A DNA stretch of 57,969 nt. Source: an uncultured Campylobacter sp. Its GTDB lineage: Bacteria > Campylobacterota > Campylobacteria > Campylobacterales > Campylobacteraceae. The DNA is taken from assembly GCF_938039205.1 (NCBI RefSeq), contig NZ_CALHVM010000026.1, positions 1-57,969 of the forward strand. The letters are read 5' to 3'. Every line of letters starts with the position of its first letter. Position 1 is the first letter of the stretch. Shown here piece by piece: positions 40,311 to 50,194 of the stretch. The notes under the pieces are model-generated. The model searched no databases. It was not told the DNA's origin and saw only the letters and a program-made list of their open reading frames with translations. A program made the translations under genes and the position numbers.

Positions 40311-42474
40311 AATTTTTTTGTTACTAATGTTTGGGGCTTTTAGTTGCTTTGCGGCTCAAAATTTCGAGCTTTTGGCTGATGACGTAAAACGCGATAAGGG
40401 TATAGTTACTGCAGATAAAAACGTACTTGTGTATTCGCAAGATTATTTGATGAGCGCAGACAGAGCTGTTTACGATCAGCAAAAAGAAATTTTGGAGCTT
40501 TTCGGTAATGTAAATTTAATAAGAAACAAAGACGAAATCTCGCACTGCTCATACGCAAAGATCGACCTAAATAGTAAAGATAGTAACTACGAAACGCTAT
40601 TTATGATGAACCGCGACATGGAAGTGTGGATGCAAAGCGACGAGAGCAATAGTACTTCTAAATTTTACGAGGTAAACGGCGCGGTCGTATCGAGCTGTAA
40701 CGTCCAAGACCCTGATTGGAAGATCAAATTTAGCAGCGGCAAGCTAAACCGCGAGAGTAAATTTTTACACCTTTTTAATCCCGTGTTTTACGTAGGAAAC
40801 GTCCCCGTATTTTATCTGCCGTATTTTGGCTTTTCTACAGACACTCGCAGACGCACAGGCCTTTTACCGCCTGAGTTTGGTTACGGCAAAAACGACGGAT
40901 TTTACTACAAACAACCGATCTATATCGCCGAATACGACAGCTGGGACTTACAGTTTGATCCGCAAATTCGCACTAGACGCGGTACAGGCATATACGGTAC
41001 GTTTAGATTTGCCGATTCACCTTATTCTAGAGGCTCTGTGACATTTGGCGCATTTAGAGATACCGAGGGCTACCGACAAAGACAGATCGAGAAAAACTCG
41101 CTAAGACTCCCGTTAAAAAATAAAACGCACAAGGGTGCTGACGTAAAATATGAGCGCGATAGACTCGTTAAGCACCTGATAAACGAGGATTTGCAAGAGG
41201 GCTTGTGGCTCGATGCGACGGCTCTAAACGATATCGACTATATAAATTTGAAAAAGCGAGGCTCAGGTAGCGACGATAACCCTCTCGTGACCTCAAAACT
41301 AAACTATTTCTTAAGCAGTGACAAGCATTACTTCGGCGCATATGCGAGGTATTACACGGATACGTCAAAGATCGGTAGTCCGAACGAAAATAAAGACACG
41401 CTTCAAGAGTATCCGAGCTTTCAATATCATAAATTTACCGATAGCTTTATTTTGCCGAACGTGCTTTACTCTGTCGATCTCCACTCGCACAACTACACGA
41501 GAAAAATTGGCGTAAAGGCGACGCAGTACGAATTTAACCTGCCGGTTTCATTTCATTTGCCTTTAGCGGACGATTATCTGAAATTCTCGTATTATCACTA
41601 TTTATACGCTACCCACGTGGACTATGCAAAGAAAATGTACCGTCCGACCGGAGACGAGGATAGGAGCGCAAACTACATAGAAAATTATCATAAATTTTCG
41701 CTCCAGACCGACTTAGCTAAGGCTTACGAGAGCTTCTATCATAGTTTAAATTTGGGCGTGGATTACGTAGTTAAAGCTTATAATGAAGGTGACCTGCCAG
41801 ATAGATATGAGACAGCCGAAGATGACGGCAACGTATACGTCTACGATATGCTTGGACGAAAATATCAGAGCTTTATCAATCCTCAGCACACTAGAGACGA
41901 GGTTTCGGCCAGAGCGACGCAGTATTTCTTTAACGAAGACGGAAGAAAATTTTTGCGCCATACGATTTCGCAGGGTTATTACACCAAAGAGAACAAACGC
42001 TCAAATTTGAAAAACATCATCGGCTGGTATCCGCTACCGAATTTGTCTTTTTACAACAGGCTTGAGTACTCTTATAACAATAAATACTTTGAAAAAGTTC
42101 AAAGCGGTGCGAGCTATACGCATGATAAATTCGGCGCTAGCCTCTGGCACACAATGCAAAGAAAAAATGCACAGGAAAAGCAAAACTATCTGCACCTAAA
42201 CGGCTACGTCGAGCTTCCGCATAACTATAGGCTATTTAGCGGTACTCAGTATGACCTTGAGCGCGACTATAATAAGCAGTGGCAGCTAGGCGTCTCTCAC
42301 CGCAGAAAATGCTGGAACTACACGTTTGTCTACGAAGAGGAGCTTGAACCGACTACGACTACCAGCGGAACGGCCGCCAAAAAATCAAGAGGTGTTTACT
42401 TCTTTATAAATTTCTATCCGATGGGCGGCGTACATTACGACTTTTCGGTAGGACAGACGACGCAAGGTAGCTGA
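40300..42474 (+). CDS. lptD: LPS-assembly protein LptD
   Basis: Outer-membrane beta-barrel that inserts LPS or LOS with LptE. The 724 residues begin with a signal peptide (about 1-18, GAFSCFAAQ), an OstA/LptA-like jellyroll (about 20-140; KNVLVYSQDYLMSADRAVYD), then SCNVQDPDWKI, which opens the barrel, and a long strand-rich region ending near CWNYTFVYEEE and a final Phe-rich strand. The cysteines in SCN and KCW correspond to those that form inter-domain disulfides in E. coli LptD. It overlaps the RDD gene and touches the PRTase gene. Confidence 0.93.
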   Translation: MFTRIFLLLMFGAFSCFAAQNFELLADDVKRDKGIVTADKNVLVYSQDYLMSADRAVYDQQKEILELFGNVNLIRNKDEISHCSYAKIDLNSKDSNYETLFMMNRDMEVWMQSDESNSTSKFYEVNGAVVSSCNVQDPDWKIKFSSGKLNRESKFLHLFNPVFYVGNVPVFYLPYFGFSTDTRRRTGLLPPEFGYGKNDGFYYKQPIYIAEYDSWDLQFDPQIRTRRGTGIYGTFRFADSPYSRGSVTFGAFRDTEGYRQRQIEKNSLRLPLKNKTHKGADVKYERDRLVKHLINEDLQEGLWLDATALNDIDYINLKKRGSGSDDNPLVTSKLNYFLSSDKHYFGAYARYYTDTSKIGSPNENKDTLQEYPSFQYHKFTDSFILPNVLYSVDLHSHNYTRKIGVKATQYEFNLPVSFHLPLADDYLKFSYYHYLYATHVDYAKKMYRPTGDEDRSANYIENYHKFSLQTDLAKAYESFYHSLNLGVDYVVKAYNEGDLPDRYETAEDDGNVYVYDMLGRKYQSFINPQHTRDEVSARATQYFFNEDGRKFLRHTISQGYYTKENKRSNLKNIIGWYPLPNLSFYNRLEYSYNNKYFEKVQSGASYTHDKFGASLWHTMQRKNAQEKQNYLHLNGYVELPHNYRLFSGTQYDLERDYNKQWQLGVSHRRKCWNYTFVYEEELEPTTTTSGTAAKKSRGVYFFINFYPMGGVHYDFSVGQTTQGS

Positions 42475-43184
42475 TGAGCAATTACCGGGATCTTATGTTT
42501 GAAAACCAGCTCGAAGCAGCCGAAAAGTTGCTCGAAATTTTGCCCAAAAAAGAACTGGTTGCAGGTGAATATCTGATAATATGTGGCTCTATAGACTCTG
42601 TTATCATGGTCGATAGCGTGGCTCGCGGGCTAAATTTGAGCTATGAGATGTTGTTTTGTGAACGTATTCTTGCGCCGAATAACCCGGAGTGTGAGATCGC
42701 GATGGTTAGCGAAAAGGATGACGTGGTGCTAAACGACGAGCTTATTAAGAGCTTTGGCATTAGTTACGACTTCGTTTACGGCGAGGCCGACCGTAAGTAC
42801 GACGAAAAAATCCTAAAAAACGTATATAAATTTAGAAAAGGAAATTTAATCGGCGATCTAAAGGATAGAAATATCCTGCTCGTCGACGAGGGCTGTGAGA
42901 CGGGTCTTACAGCGCTAACCTGCCTAAAAACGCTCATGCGCGAGCGGGTAAAGTCAGTCACCTACGCTACGCCGCTCATCGCTACCGACGTCGCCGCAGC
43001 TATCGCGCCGCTGGTGGATGAAATTTATGCCGTGCACAAGATCGCGAATTTTATCGAAGTGGATTTTTACTACGAAAACAAAATCGAACCAAAACCAGAA
43101 ACCGTGCTTTCAATATTAGAGGAGAGTCCATTTTATATACCATTACAAAAACAAGGAGATATTAGGGCATGCAGTATTCAATAG
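42474..43184 (+). CDS. Phosphoribosyltransferase-family protein
   Basis: A 236-residue soluble protein with the type I phosphoribosyltransferase signature NILLVDEGCETGLTALTCLKTL (PRPP loop, acidic pair replaced by DEG) and a hood-like N-terminal part, with VTYATPLIATDVAAAIAPLVDEI following. Such proteins include salvage enzymes and regulators; the substrate cannot be read. It overlaps lptD by 1 base and pnp by 16, so it belongs to the purD-RDD-lptD-PRTase-pnp operon. A similar gene lies before pnp in C. jejuni as I recall. Confidence 0.83.
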   Translation: MSNYRDLMFENQLEAAEKLLEILPKKELVAGEYLIICGSIDSVIMVDSVARGLNLSYEMLFCERILAPNNPECEIAMVSEKDDVVLNDELIKSFGISYDFVYGEADRKYDEKILKNVYKFRKGNLIGDLKDRNILLVDEGCETGLTALTCLKTLMRERVKSVTYATPLIATDVAAAIAPLVDEIYAVHKIANFIEVDFYYENKIEPKPETVLSILEESPFYIPLQKQGDIRACSIQ

Positions 43185-45364
43185 AAGTCAATAATCAAGT
43201 TGAAATTTACGATATAAACAAGGTCGCCAAACAAGCTAGCGGCGCGGTGCTTTTGCGCGTAAAAAACACCGTCGTTTTAGCTACCGTCGCTCGCGAAGAC
43301 ACGCAAGTTAGCGAGGATTTTTTACCGCTAACGGTGCAATACATCGAAAAAAGTTACGCTGCGGGCAAGATCCCGGGCGGCTACGTAAAAAGAGAAACAA
43401 AGCCTGGGGATTTTGAGACGCTAACTTCGCGCATCATCGACCGCTCGCTGCGCCCGCTCTTTCCAAAGGGCTACGCGTATCCGACGCAAATAGTCGTGAT
43501 GGTGTTATCTTGCGATCCTGAGGTTGATTTGCAAGTCGTCGGTCTAAACGCCGCTTCAGTAGCACTCTATCTTAGCGACATCCCCGTAAATGCGCCTGTT
43601 TGCGGCGTGCGCGTAGGCTATATAGATAATAAATTCGTAATCAACCCTAGCAACTCTGAGCTAAAAACTTCGGCTCTCGATCTTTACGTAGCCGGCGTTA
43701 AAGACGAACTTTTGATGATCGAGATGAGAAGTATCCCGACCGAAAAAAACGAGATAGTGCCTATCGCGCTAGATCCTATGATGGATCCGAATTTAAGCGG
43801 CGCTATAGCGATGCAGGATATGAACGAATTTAGCGAGGATCTCATCGTGGAGGCGATCGCAGAAGCTGGCAAGGCGATACTTCGCGCCTCAAACGCTTAT
43901 GAAGAAGCATTTAGCCAGCATAAAAAAGAAGACGCGCAACTCGAGCTAAAACCGGAGATCGAAAACGAGAGCGTCGCCGTCTATCTAAACGAATTTTACA
44001 AAAATGACGTAAAAGCCGCTATAAATCAGATGGCTAAAAGTGAGCGCGCCAGCGAGCTAACCAAGATCGCAAAGCAAATTTTAACCGACGAAGTAGCGCA
44101 AAAAGAGGGCTGGGAGGAGGAGGTCGTCTCTAACGTCCTGGCTAAATTTAAGAAAAAAATCGTCCGCGAGCAGATCATAAACGAGGGCGTGCGCGCCGAC
44201 GGTAGGGAGCTTAAAGAGGTCCGCCCGATCAGCATCGAGACAAATATTCTGCCAAACGCTCACGGTAGCTGCCTCTTTACCCGCGGCCAGACGCAAGCTC
44301 TCGTGGTGGCGACTTTAGGTACCGACGGCGACGCGCAGATGTATGATATGCTAACGGAAAAAGGCGCCGTGACGGATAAATTTATGTTTAACTACAACTT
44401 CCCCGGCTTTAGCGTCGGCGAGGCTAGTCCGCTAAAGGCTCCGGGCAGACGCGAGCTAGGACACGGCAACCTCGCTAAGCGTGCCCTTGCGCCTAGTATC
44501 GACGTCAATTCGCCTTATACCATTAGACTTGTTTCTGAAATTTTAGAAAGTAACGGCTCAAGCTCGATGGCTAGCGTTTGCGGCGGCTCTTTGGCACTGA
44601 GAGCCGCAGGCGTCGATACGCCAAAATTAGTTGCGGGCGTTGCGATGGGGCTGATTTTCGAGGGTGAAAAACACGCCGTGCTAACCGATATCATGGGGCT
44701 AGAGGATCATGACGGCGACATGGACTTTAAGGTCGCAGGTAGCAAAGACGGCATAACAGCGCTTCAGATGGATATAAAGCTGGGCGGTATCAGCCTTGAC
44801 GTGCTAAAAGAGGCGCTTTTGCAGGCGCGTGAGGGTAGGCTGCATATATTAAATTTGATGGAAAAAGCAAACGAAAATATCTCAGTAAATGAAGATATAC
44901 TCCCTAAACTAGAGCTCTTTAGCGTTGATCCGGGCAAGATCGTTGACATCATCGGGCAAGCGGGCAAAACGATAAAAGAGATCATCGAAAAATTTGACGT
45001 CGCCATCGATCTAGATCGCGAAAAAGGCGAAGTAAAGATCGCCGGCGCGCAAAAATCAAGCGTTGACGCGGCTAAAGACTACATCATCCAAATCGTTTCA
45101 AAAGACAACGGCAAGGGCTTTGGCGGCAAAAGAGGTGGCAAAGACGGCAAGCCACAAAAGACGCCTGAGTTTAATATCGGAGACGAATTTGAAGGCGAGG
45201 TAAAAAGCGTGGTAGAATTTGGCGCCTTTATCGGACTTCCTGGCGGCGTGGACGGACTTTTGCATATCTCAAAAATCAAAACGCCTCTAAAAGCCGGCGA
45301 TAAGGTTAAAGTAAAAATCAGCGAGCAAAAAGGGCACAAAATCTCCCTTTCTCTAGCGCAATAA
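43169..45364 (+). CDS. pnp: Polynucleotide phosphorylase
   Basis: Trimeric 3'-5' exoribonuclease and RNA polymerase of the degradosome; in C. jejuni it also supports growth at low temperature. The 731 residues follow the standard order: first RNase PH domain (RPLFPKGYAYPTQIV), alpha linker, second RNase PH domain (RADGRELKEVRPI, LVATLGTDGD, SNGSSSMASVCGGSLALRA), the KH domain (GKIVDIIGQAGKTIKEI) and S1 domain (GDEFEGEVKSVVEFGAFIGL). ATG 43169 has AAGGAG at 43153-43158. Confidence 0.97.
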   Translation: MQYSIEVNNQVEIYDINKVAKQASGAVLLRVKNTVVLATVAREDTQVSEDFLPLTVQYIEKSYAAGKIPGGYVKRETKPGDFETLTSRIIDRSLRPLFPKGYAYPTQIVVMVLSCDPEVDLQVVGLNAASVALYLSDIPVNAPVCGVRVGYIDNKFVINPSNSELKTSALDLYVAGVKDELLMIEMRSIPTEKNEIVPIALDPMMDPNLSGAIAMQDMNEFSEDLIVEAIAEAGKAILRASNAYEEAFSQHKKEDAQLELKPEIENESVAVYLNEFYKNDVKAAINQMAKSERASELTKIAKQILTDEVAQKEGWEEEVVSNVLAKFKKKIVREQIINEGVRADGRELKEVRPISIETNILPNAHGSCLFTRGQTQALVVATLGTDGDAQMYDMLTEKGAVTDKFMFNYNFPGFSVGEASPLKAPGRRELGHGNLAKRALAPSIDVNSPYTIRLVSEILESNGSSSMASVCGGSLALRAAGVDTPKLVAGVAMGLIFEGEKHAVLTDIMGLEDHDGDMDFKVAGSKDGITALQMDIKLGGISLDVLKEALLQAREGRLHILNLMEKANENISVNEDILPKLELFSVDPGKIVDIIGQAGKTIKEIIEKFDVAIDLDREKGEVKIAGAQKSSVDAAKDYIIQIVSKDNGKGFGGKRGGKDGKPQKTPEFNIGDEFEGEVKSVVEFGAFIGLPGGVDGLLHISKIKTPLKAGDKVKVKISEQKGHKISLSLAQ

Positions 45365-45380
45365 ATTTAAAGGAGAACCG

Positions 45381-46235
45381 ATGCAGTATAAAAAAATATT
45401 TTTCCCAATCGGCGCGGGCGACGACGTAAAAGAGCGTATCAGGGGGGCTTTGCTGGTCGCTAAGCATTTTAACAGCCACATCGAGATTTTGGCTTGCCAG
45501 CTAGATCCAGGCGTCGTTTATAATATGAAAATGACGCTTAGGGGCGGAGTTCTTTACGATGAGTTTTTAAAGGCGGCGAAGGCTGAGCTTGGCGTCGAAC
45601 ACGAGCGTAACGAGACTATTTTTTATAAACTTTGCGAAGAGCTCGACGTGCAGGTTAGCGACGAGCCGATCGAGGGCAAGACGACGGCTAAATTTGTCAC
45701 TAAAAGCGGTAAACGAAGCGTGGTGGTCGAGCAGGAGTCTAAATTTTGCGATATGGTAGTTGCCGCAGTACCGCTTGACGGTAAGATCACTGGCACGTTT
45801 GAGGCGGCGGTGCTAAAAAGCGGCAAAACGGCCATCACGATACCAAGGCGCATAACGAGCTTTAAGGCTGATAACATCCTAGTTAGCTGGAACGGCTCGA
45901 CGCAAAACTCTCGCGCCGTGAGCAGCTCCATCGAGCTACTAAAAAAGGCTAAAAAGGTGCATTGTATCACTTGCATGCCGCATTCGGGCGACGGTAGCGC
46001 AGAGGAAAATCTAAAAAAACTAGAAGAGTATCTAAAACTGCACGGCATACAGGCGACTTACGAGGTTGTTAGCACGACTTCGGTACCGGGCGAAGCTCTG
46101 CTGCGAAACGCTAAAGATGGTGGATTTGACCTGATCGTGGCCGGTAGATACGGCGAAAACGGCTTTTTGGAGATATTTTTGAGCGGTACTTCGAGGTATT
46201 TCCTTAAAAATACGACGATACCAGTCTTTATGTAG
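45381..46235 (+). CDS. Tandem-domain universal stress protein
   Basis: A 284-residue cytoplasmic protein with two Usp-like halves. The N-terminal half (KKIFFPIGAGDDVKERIRGALLVAKHF) is degenerate. The C-terminal half has the ATP-type motif in AGRYGENGFLEIFLSGTSRYFL, close to G-x2-G-x9-G-S/T, so it may bind ATP. UspE-type proteins of this length serve stress survival. AAAGGAG is 6 bases before ATG 45381. 16 bases after pnp, it is probably read from the same transcript and ends the operon. Confidence 0.88.
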   Translation: MQYKKIFFPIGAGDDVKERIRGALLVAKHFNSHIEILACQLDPGVVYNMKMTLRGGVLYDEFLKAAKAELGVEHERNETIFYKLCEELDVQVSDEPIEGKTTAKFVTKSGKRSVVVEQESKFCDMVVAAVPLDGKITGTFEAAVLKSGKTAITIPRRITSFKADNILVSWNGSTQNSRAVSSSIELLKKAKKVHCITCMPHSGDGSAEENLKKLEEYLKLHGIQATYEVVSTTSVPGEALLRNAKDGGFDLIVAGRYGENGFLEIFLSGTSRYFLKNTTIPVFM

Positions 46236-46813
46236 GACACAGTTCGTAGCCAAATTTTTAAATTTGACGTTTGGCTCCGAGGTAAATTTAAGTGACTGGC
46301 CTTTTATAAGAGGTCGGTTGCTTTTTTAATTTTGTGACTGACTTCGGGCGCTTGCTGATTAAATTTTAGATTTTTATTTCATTCCTTATCGTTTTGCACT
46401 TATTTTTAAATTTAGATACTAGCAATAGAGGATTAAATTTATCTTGTTAGACTACTACTTTTTGACTATTTTTTAAAATCTAAATTTATTTTTGTGGTTA
46501 TTCGAGAAGCTTATAAGCGGTAAAACTTAGTAAAAACTATTTCAAATTTTGCAAAAACTTCCTTTTAGATTTGGTTGTGCTGGTCTGCTATGTAAAGATG
46601 CGATTCGCTTCTTATGAGAAATGCAGTACCAAAGCAATCTCAAGTATTTTGAGTATTCGCAGCAAATTTGACTCTTTAGGGGTAATGGGAGACACTAGTG
46701 CAAGAACATGATTCTAGCGAATAATATCGACTTGTTTTGATGTAATCAGTGTTTTTGAAGTTGGAAAATCATTGATGGCTTGGAAGATTTTTGTTGGAAT
46801 TAAATAAGAATTA
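46236..46813. other. AT-rich stretch between Usp gene and tRNA-Leu
   Basis: About 578 bases. Directly after the Usp stop is AGCCAAA/TTTGGCT (46248-46254 with 46270-46276) around an inner CAAATTT/AAATTTG palindrome, a hairpin without a T tail. The rest has no open frame of worth on either strand, no repeat copy and no recognisable RNA gene. It may hold gene debris; I could not trace one. Confidence 0.45.
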
Positions 46814-46897
46814 TGGTGCGACCTGCGAGATTTGAACTCGCACACCCTTCGGCACTACCACCTCAAAGTAGCGTGTCTACCGTTCCACCAAGGTCGC
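46814..46897 (-). tRNA. tRNA-Leu (anticodon GAG)
   Basis: 84 bases on the minus strand including a genomically encoded CCA (46814-46816). Acceptor stem GCGACCT/AGGTCGC, anticodon stem CTACT/GGTAG with loop TTGAGGT giving GAG, a long class II variable arm typical of leucine, and the T arm TGCGAGTTCAAATCTCGCA. It lies 44 bases downstream of atpE on the same strand. Confidence 0.95.
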
Positions 46898-46941
46898 ACG
46901 TGGATTAAAAAACATAAAGAGCGGGACGAACCCGCCCGATA

Positions 46942-47241
46942 TTAAAACATTGGGTTTGCGTAAAGAACGATTAGCGCGATAACTAGTGCGTAGATAACTT
47001 GCGCTTCAATCATCGCAAGAGCAACGAACATCGTCGTAGTTAGCTTGCTACCCACGCCAGGGTTTCTAGCTGTTCCTGAGATTGTCGCAGAAGCGGTATT
47101 TCCCATACCAATAGCGCCGCCAAGAGCCGCTAGACCTAGACCGACTGCTGCTGCAAGAACAGAGTAAGATCTTAGCATCTCGCCGTCGCCCGCAAACGCA
47201 AAGCTAGCAAGAGCCATCATTAAGAAAACAACTTTTTTCAT
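46942..47241 (-). CDS. atpE: ATP synthase subunit c
   Basis: The proteolipid that forms the rotor ring of F1Fo ATP synthase in the inner membrane. The 99 residues have an N-terminal signal-like helix (KKVVFLMMALASFAFAG), then the two-helix hairpin with GLGLAALGGAIGMGNTASA, the polar loop ISGTARNPG and the proton-carrying Glu in FVALAMIEAQVIYALV. About 20 extra N-terminal residues versus E. coli subunit c agree with other Campylobacterota. GGAG lies before ATG 47241 (minus), and TATAAAAT at 47305-47312 (minus) is a likely -10. The other atp genes are elsewhere. Confidence 0.96.
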   Translation of the reverse strand: MKKVVFLMMALASFAFAGDGEMLRSYSVLAAAVGLGLAALGGAIGMGNTASATISGTARNPGVGSKLTTTMFVALAMIEAQVIYALVIALIVLYANPMF

Positions 47242-47304
47242 AAAGTCTCCTTGTAAATTTAAGCCATTTCGGATCAGACCCCTACTTTGAAGCTTTGAGA
47301 GCGC

Positions 47305-47312
47305 ATTTTATA
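47305..47312 (-). promoter_or_regulatory. Probable -10 box of atpE
   Basis: On the minus strand TATAAAAT, followed by GC, about 64 bases before the atpE start; a GGAG ribosome site is close to the ATG. The gap is compatible with a leader of about 55 bases. Confidence 0.4.
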
Positions 47313-47513
47313 AAAATTTAGCTTTGAGTTACTTAAAACCGAGAAAAAATTTCATAAATTTTCTACTCGTCAAATTTGCCGCCGCGTAGTGCTACAAATT
47401 TACAAAAAATTTCAGCCGTGTTTCGTTTTTCTACGAATTTATTTAAAAATTAGAATTTTAAAAGCTTTTTTATGCTAGCCTCGCTTCTGAAATTTTAAAT
47501 ACTAAGGTTAAAT

Positions 47514-48851
47514 TTGGCGCAGGATAAATTTTCAAAAATCGGCTTTATCTTAGCCGTCGCAGGCTCTGCGGTGGGGCTTGGAAACGCGTGGAAATTCCCG
47601 TATTTAGTCGGTCAAAACGGCGGTTCGGCCTTCGTGCTTTTGTATCTTTTTATGACTTTTTTTATCGGACTTGCGATATTTTTCGGCGAGATAGCTATCG
47701 GTAAGCTTTCCGAGTCTGACCCTGTAAATGCCTTTAAAAAGCTTGCTCCAAAACACAAAGAAACGTGGAAATTTGCGGGTTTTACGATGATAGGCGCGAT
47801 CATCATCGCCTCTTTTTACACGGTTATCATCGGATGGATACTAAAATACGCAGTAATGGTAATAACAGAACTTCCAAAAGACGTCGAGGCTTCGGAGAAA
47901 ATTTTCGGTAATTTCTACGCCAACGACGCCGCATCTCAAATTTTTTACTTCACGATCGTGTTTTTCCTTTGTATTTTTATCGTATCAAAGGGCATAAAAA
48001 GCGGCATCGAGCGCGTAAACGTCTGGATGATGCCTTCGCTTCTTATCTTGCTTATCATCATGCTTAGCTACTCTTTTACGATGGACGGCTTCGTGCAGTC
48101 GGCTAAATTTTTGCTGGTTCCGGATTTTTCAAAACTAGGCGTGAGTAGCATTTTAACCGCGCTTGGACTCGCGTTTTTTACGCTATCTCTAGGTGTCGGC
48201 GTTATCATCGTTTACTCTGCGTCGCTGCCTGATAATACGAATCTAGTTAGCTCCTCGATCATCATCGTCGTGATAAACGTCGTGATGGGCATTTTGATGG
48301 GGCTTGTTATCTTTACCTTCGTGTTTGAGTTTGGCGCGACGCCTAGTCAGGGCGTGGGGCTCGTGTTTATCTCGCTGCCTACGCTATTTGCGAAGCTGGA
48401 CACGCTCGGACACGTGCTGGCGTTCGCGTTTTTCTCGGCTCTGCTTTTTGCGGGCATTACCTCGGCCATCTCGATGCTGGAGCCTTTCACGCACTATCTC
48501 ATCCGAGAATTTGGCTTCTCTCGTAAAAAAGCCCTCGCGCTAATCGGCGCTTTCATCTACTGCATGGGCATTTTGTGCATACTTTCAAGTATCGAGGGCG
48601 TTAAAGAAAATTTGACGTTTTTTGGCAAGAGCTTTTTTGACTGCCTTGATTTTCTCAGCTCAAACGTCATCATGCCTATCGGCGGCATCACGGTGTCGAT
48701 TTTCGTCGGGTTTGTCATCAAAAAAGACGCGCTTTACATACTTTTTGGACCGTATATGAGCAGGGTCGTATTTGAAATTTGGTATTTTATGATTAGATTC
48801 GTGGCTCCCATCAGCATCGTTATCATCACGATAAATGCGCTAAGGGACTAA
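47514..48851 (+). CDS. Sodium-dependent NSS-family transporter (first of tandem pair)
   Basis: A 445-residue inner-membrane symporter of the neurotransmitter:sodium symporter family (LeuT fold), which takes up amino acids or similar amines with sodium. The TM1 signature GSAVGLGNAWKFPYLVGQNGG is directly comparable with LeuT, and about 11-12 helices follow; the TM6-region unwound GVGVIIVYSASL, and GLVFISLPTLF, are also seen. TTG 47514 is preferred: AAGG precedes it and the sequence begins MAQDKFSKIGF like its tandem copy. In C. jejuni a similar tandem pair stands between pycB and atpE. Confidence 0.9.
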   Translation: MAQDKFSKIGFILAVAGSAVGLGNAWKFPYLVGQNGGSAFVLLYLFMTFFIGLAIFFGEIAIGKLSESDPVNAFKKLAPKHKETWKFAGFTMIGAIIIASFYTVIIGWILKYAVMVITELPKDVEASEKIFGNFYANDAASQIFYFTIVFFLCIFIVSKGIKSGIERVNVWMMPSLLILLIIMLSYSFTMDGFVQSAKFLLVPDFSKLGVSSILTALGLAFFTLSLGVGVIIVYSASLPDNTNLVSSSIIIVVINVVMGILMGLVIFTFVFEFGATPSQGVGLVFISLPTLFAKLDTLGHVLAFAFFSALLFAGITSAISMLEPFTHYLIREFGFSRKKALALIGAFIYCMGILCILSSIEGVKENLTFFGKSFFDCLDFLSSNVIMPIGGITVSIFVGFVIKKDALYILFGPYMSRVVFEIWYFMIRFVAPISIVIITINALRD

Positions 48852-48853
48852 GC

Positions 48854-50194
48854 GTGTCAAACGATAAATTTTCTAAAATCGGATTTATATTATCCATCGT
48901 GGGTGCTGCGATCGGACTTGGCAATGCGTGGAAATTTCCATACATGGTCGGCGCAAACGGCGGTTCTGCGTTCGTGCTTTTGTATCTTGTTTTTGCCGTT
49001 GCGGTCGGGCTTAGTATATTTTTTGCGGAGATGGCGATGGGTAAAATTTCAAACGCCGATCCCGTTAACGCCTTTCGCTCGCTCGCTCCTAAAAATGGCA
49101 AATTTTGGGGCTACGCCGGCGTCATAATGATAACGGGCGTTTTAGTCGCGTCATTTTATACGGTCATCATCGGCTGGGTTATTAGGTATTCGGTCTTATC
49201 TCTTGGCGAGCTTCCGCAAAGTATCGCGGTTTCGGGCGAAAATTTCGGCAAATTTATAAGCTCTGACATCTCGGGTCAAATTTTATACTTTAGTATTGCG
49301 TTCGCGGCCTATTTTTTCATCCTCTCAAAGGGCATAAAAGGCGGCATCGAGCGTATAAATTTATGGCTTTTGCCGACGCTTTTTTTGCTACTTATTTTTA
49401 TGCTGATTTACTCGATGCAGATGGGCGGATTTTCGCAGGCGGCAGAGTTTTTGCTAGTGCCTGATTTTTCTAAGATCACGAGCGAGGCGGTATTTGTAGC
49501 TCTTGGGTTAGCGTTTTTTACGATGTGCGTGGGTATCGGCGCGATAGCTACGTATTCGGTTAGCCTAGATGACAAGACTAATCTTTTCACCTCTTCGCTC
49601 TACGTCGTCGCGCTGAACATCATCGTTAGCGTCGTCATCGGGCTTATCGTTTTTACCTTTGTTTTCGAGTACGGCGAGCAGCCTAGCCAGGGCGTAGGAC
49701 TTGCATTTATCTCGCTACCGACGCTGTTTGCTAAGCTAGGAGGGATGGGAAACGTCCTAAGCTTTACGTTTTTTTCCGCGCTTATTTTTGCGGGACTTAC
49801 GTCTGCTATCTCGATGGTCGAGCCGCTTGTTTTTTACCTCATAAACGAGTTTAAGATCCCTCGCCTAGGCGCGATCGCGATCGTTGGCGTCTGCGTTTAT
49901 TGCCTAGGCACGCTTTGCGCGCTTTCAAACATCGCCGAATTTAAAGACGCGCTCACGTTTTTCGGCAAGGGATTTTTTGACGTTTTAGACTATCTTAGCT
50001 CAAATATCATGCTGCCGCTGGGCGGTATCGTGATCGCGGTATTTGTCGGTTACGCGATGAAAAGAGGCAGCCTAGAGGAGCTATTTTTGCCATATATGGG
50101 TAGGGCGGTTTTTGAAATTTGGTATTTTTTACTGCGATTCGTCGCGCCGATTTGCATTTTAGCTATAATGATAAGACAAATTTTGGGGAGTTAA
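48854..50194 (+). CDS. Sodium-dependent NSS-family transporter (second of tandem pair)
   Basis: A 446-residue paralogue of the preceding gene, two bases after its stop, with the TM1 motif GAAIGLGNAWKFPYMVGANGG and nearly the same hydrophobic profile and ends (AVFEIWYFLLRFVAPI). GTG 48854 is the start; no ATG is near. The two proteins agree over most of their length, so they arose by tandem duplication and may have different substrates or form a pair. It is followed at once by dctQ, so expression with the TRAP genes is likely. Confidence 0.9.
   Translation: MSNDKFSKIGFILSIVGAAIGLGNAWKFPYMVGANGGSAFVLLYLVFAVAVGLSIFFAEMAMGKISNADPVNAFRSLAPKNGKFWGYAGVIMITGVLVASFYTVIIGWVIRYSVLSLGELPQSIAVSGENFGKFISSDISGQILYFSIAFAAYFFILSKGIKGGIERINLWLLPTLFLLLIFMLIYSMQMGGFSQAAEFLLVPDFSKITSEAVFVALGLAFFTMCVGIGAIATYSVSLDDKTNLFTSSLYVVALNIIVSVVIGLIVFTFVFEYGEQPSQGVGLAFISLPTLFAKLGGMGNVLSFTFFSALIFAGLTSAISMVEPLVFYLINEFKIPRLGAIAIVGVCVYCLGTLCALSNIAEFKDALTFFGKGFFDVLDYLSSNIMLPLGGIVIAVFVGYAMKRGSLEELFLPYMGRAVFEIWYFLLRFVAPICILAIMIRQILGS

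Noticed and set aside
40826..41515. Small frames inside lptD
   Set aside because: They are out-of-frame shadows of the lptD coding region, which is continuous and has conserved motifs.
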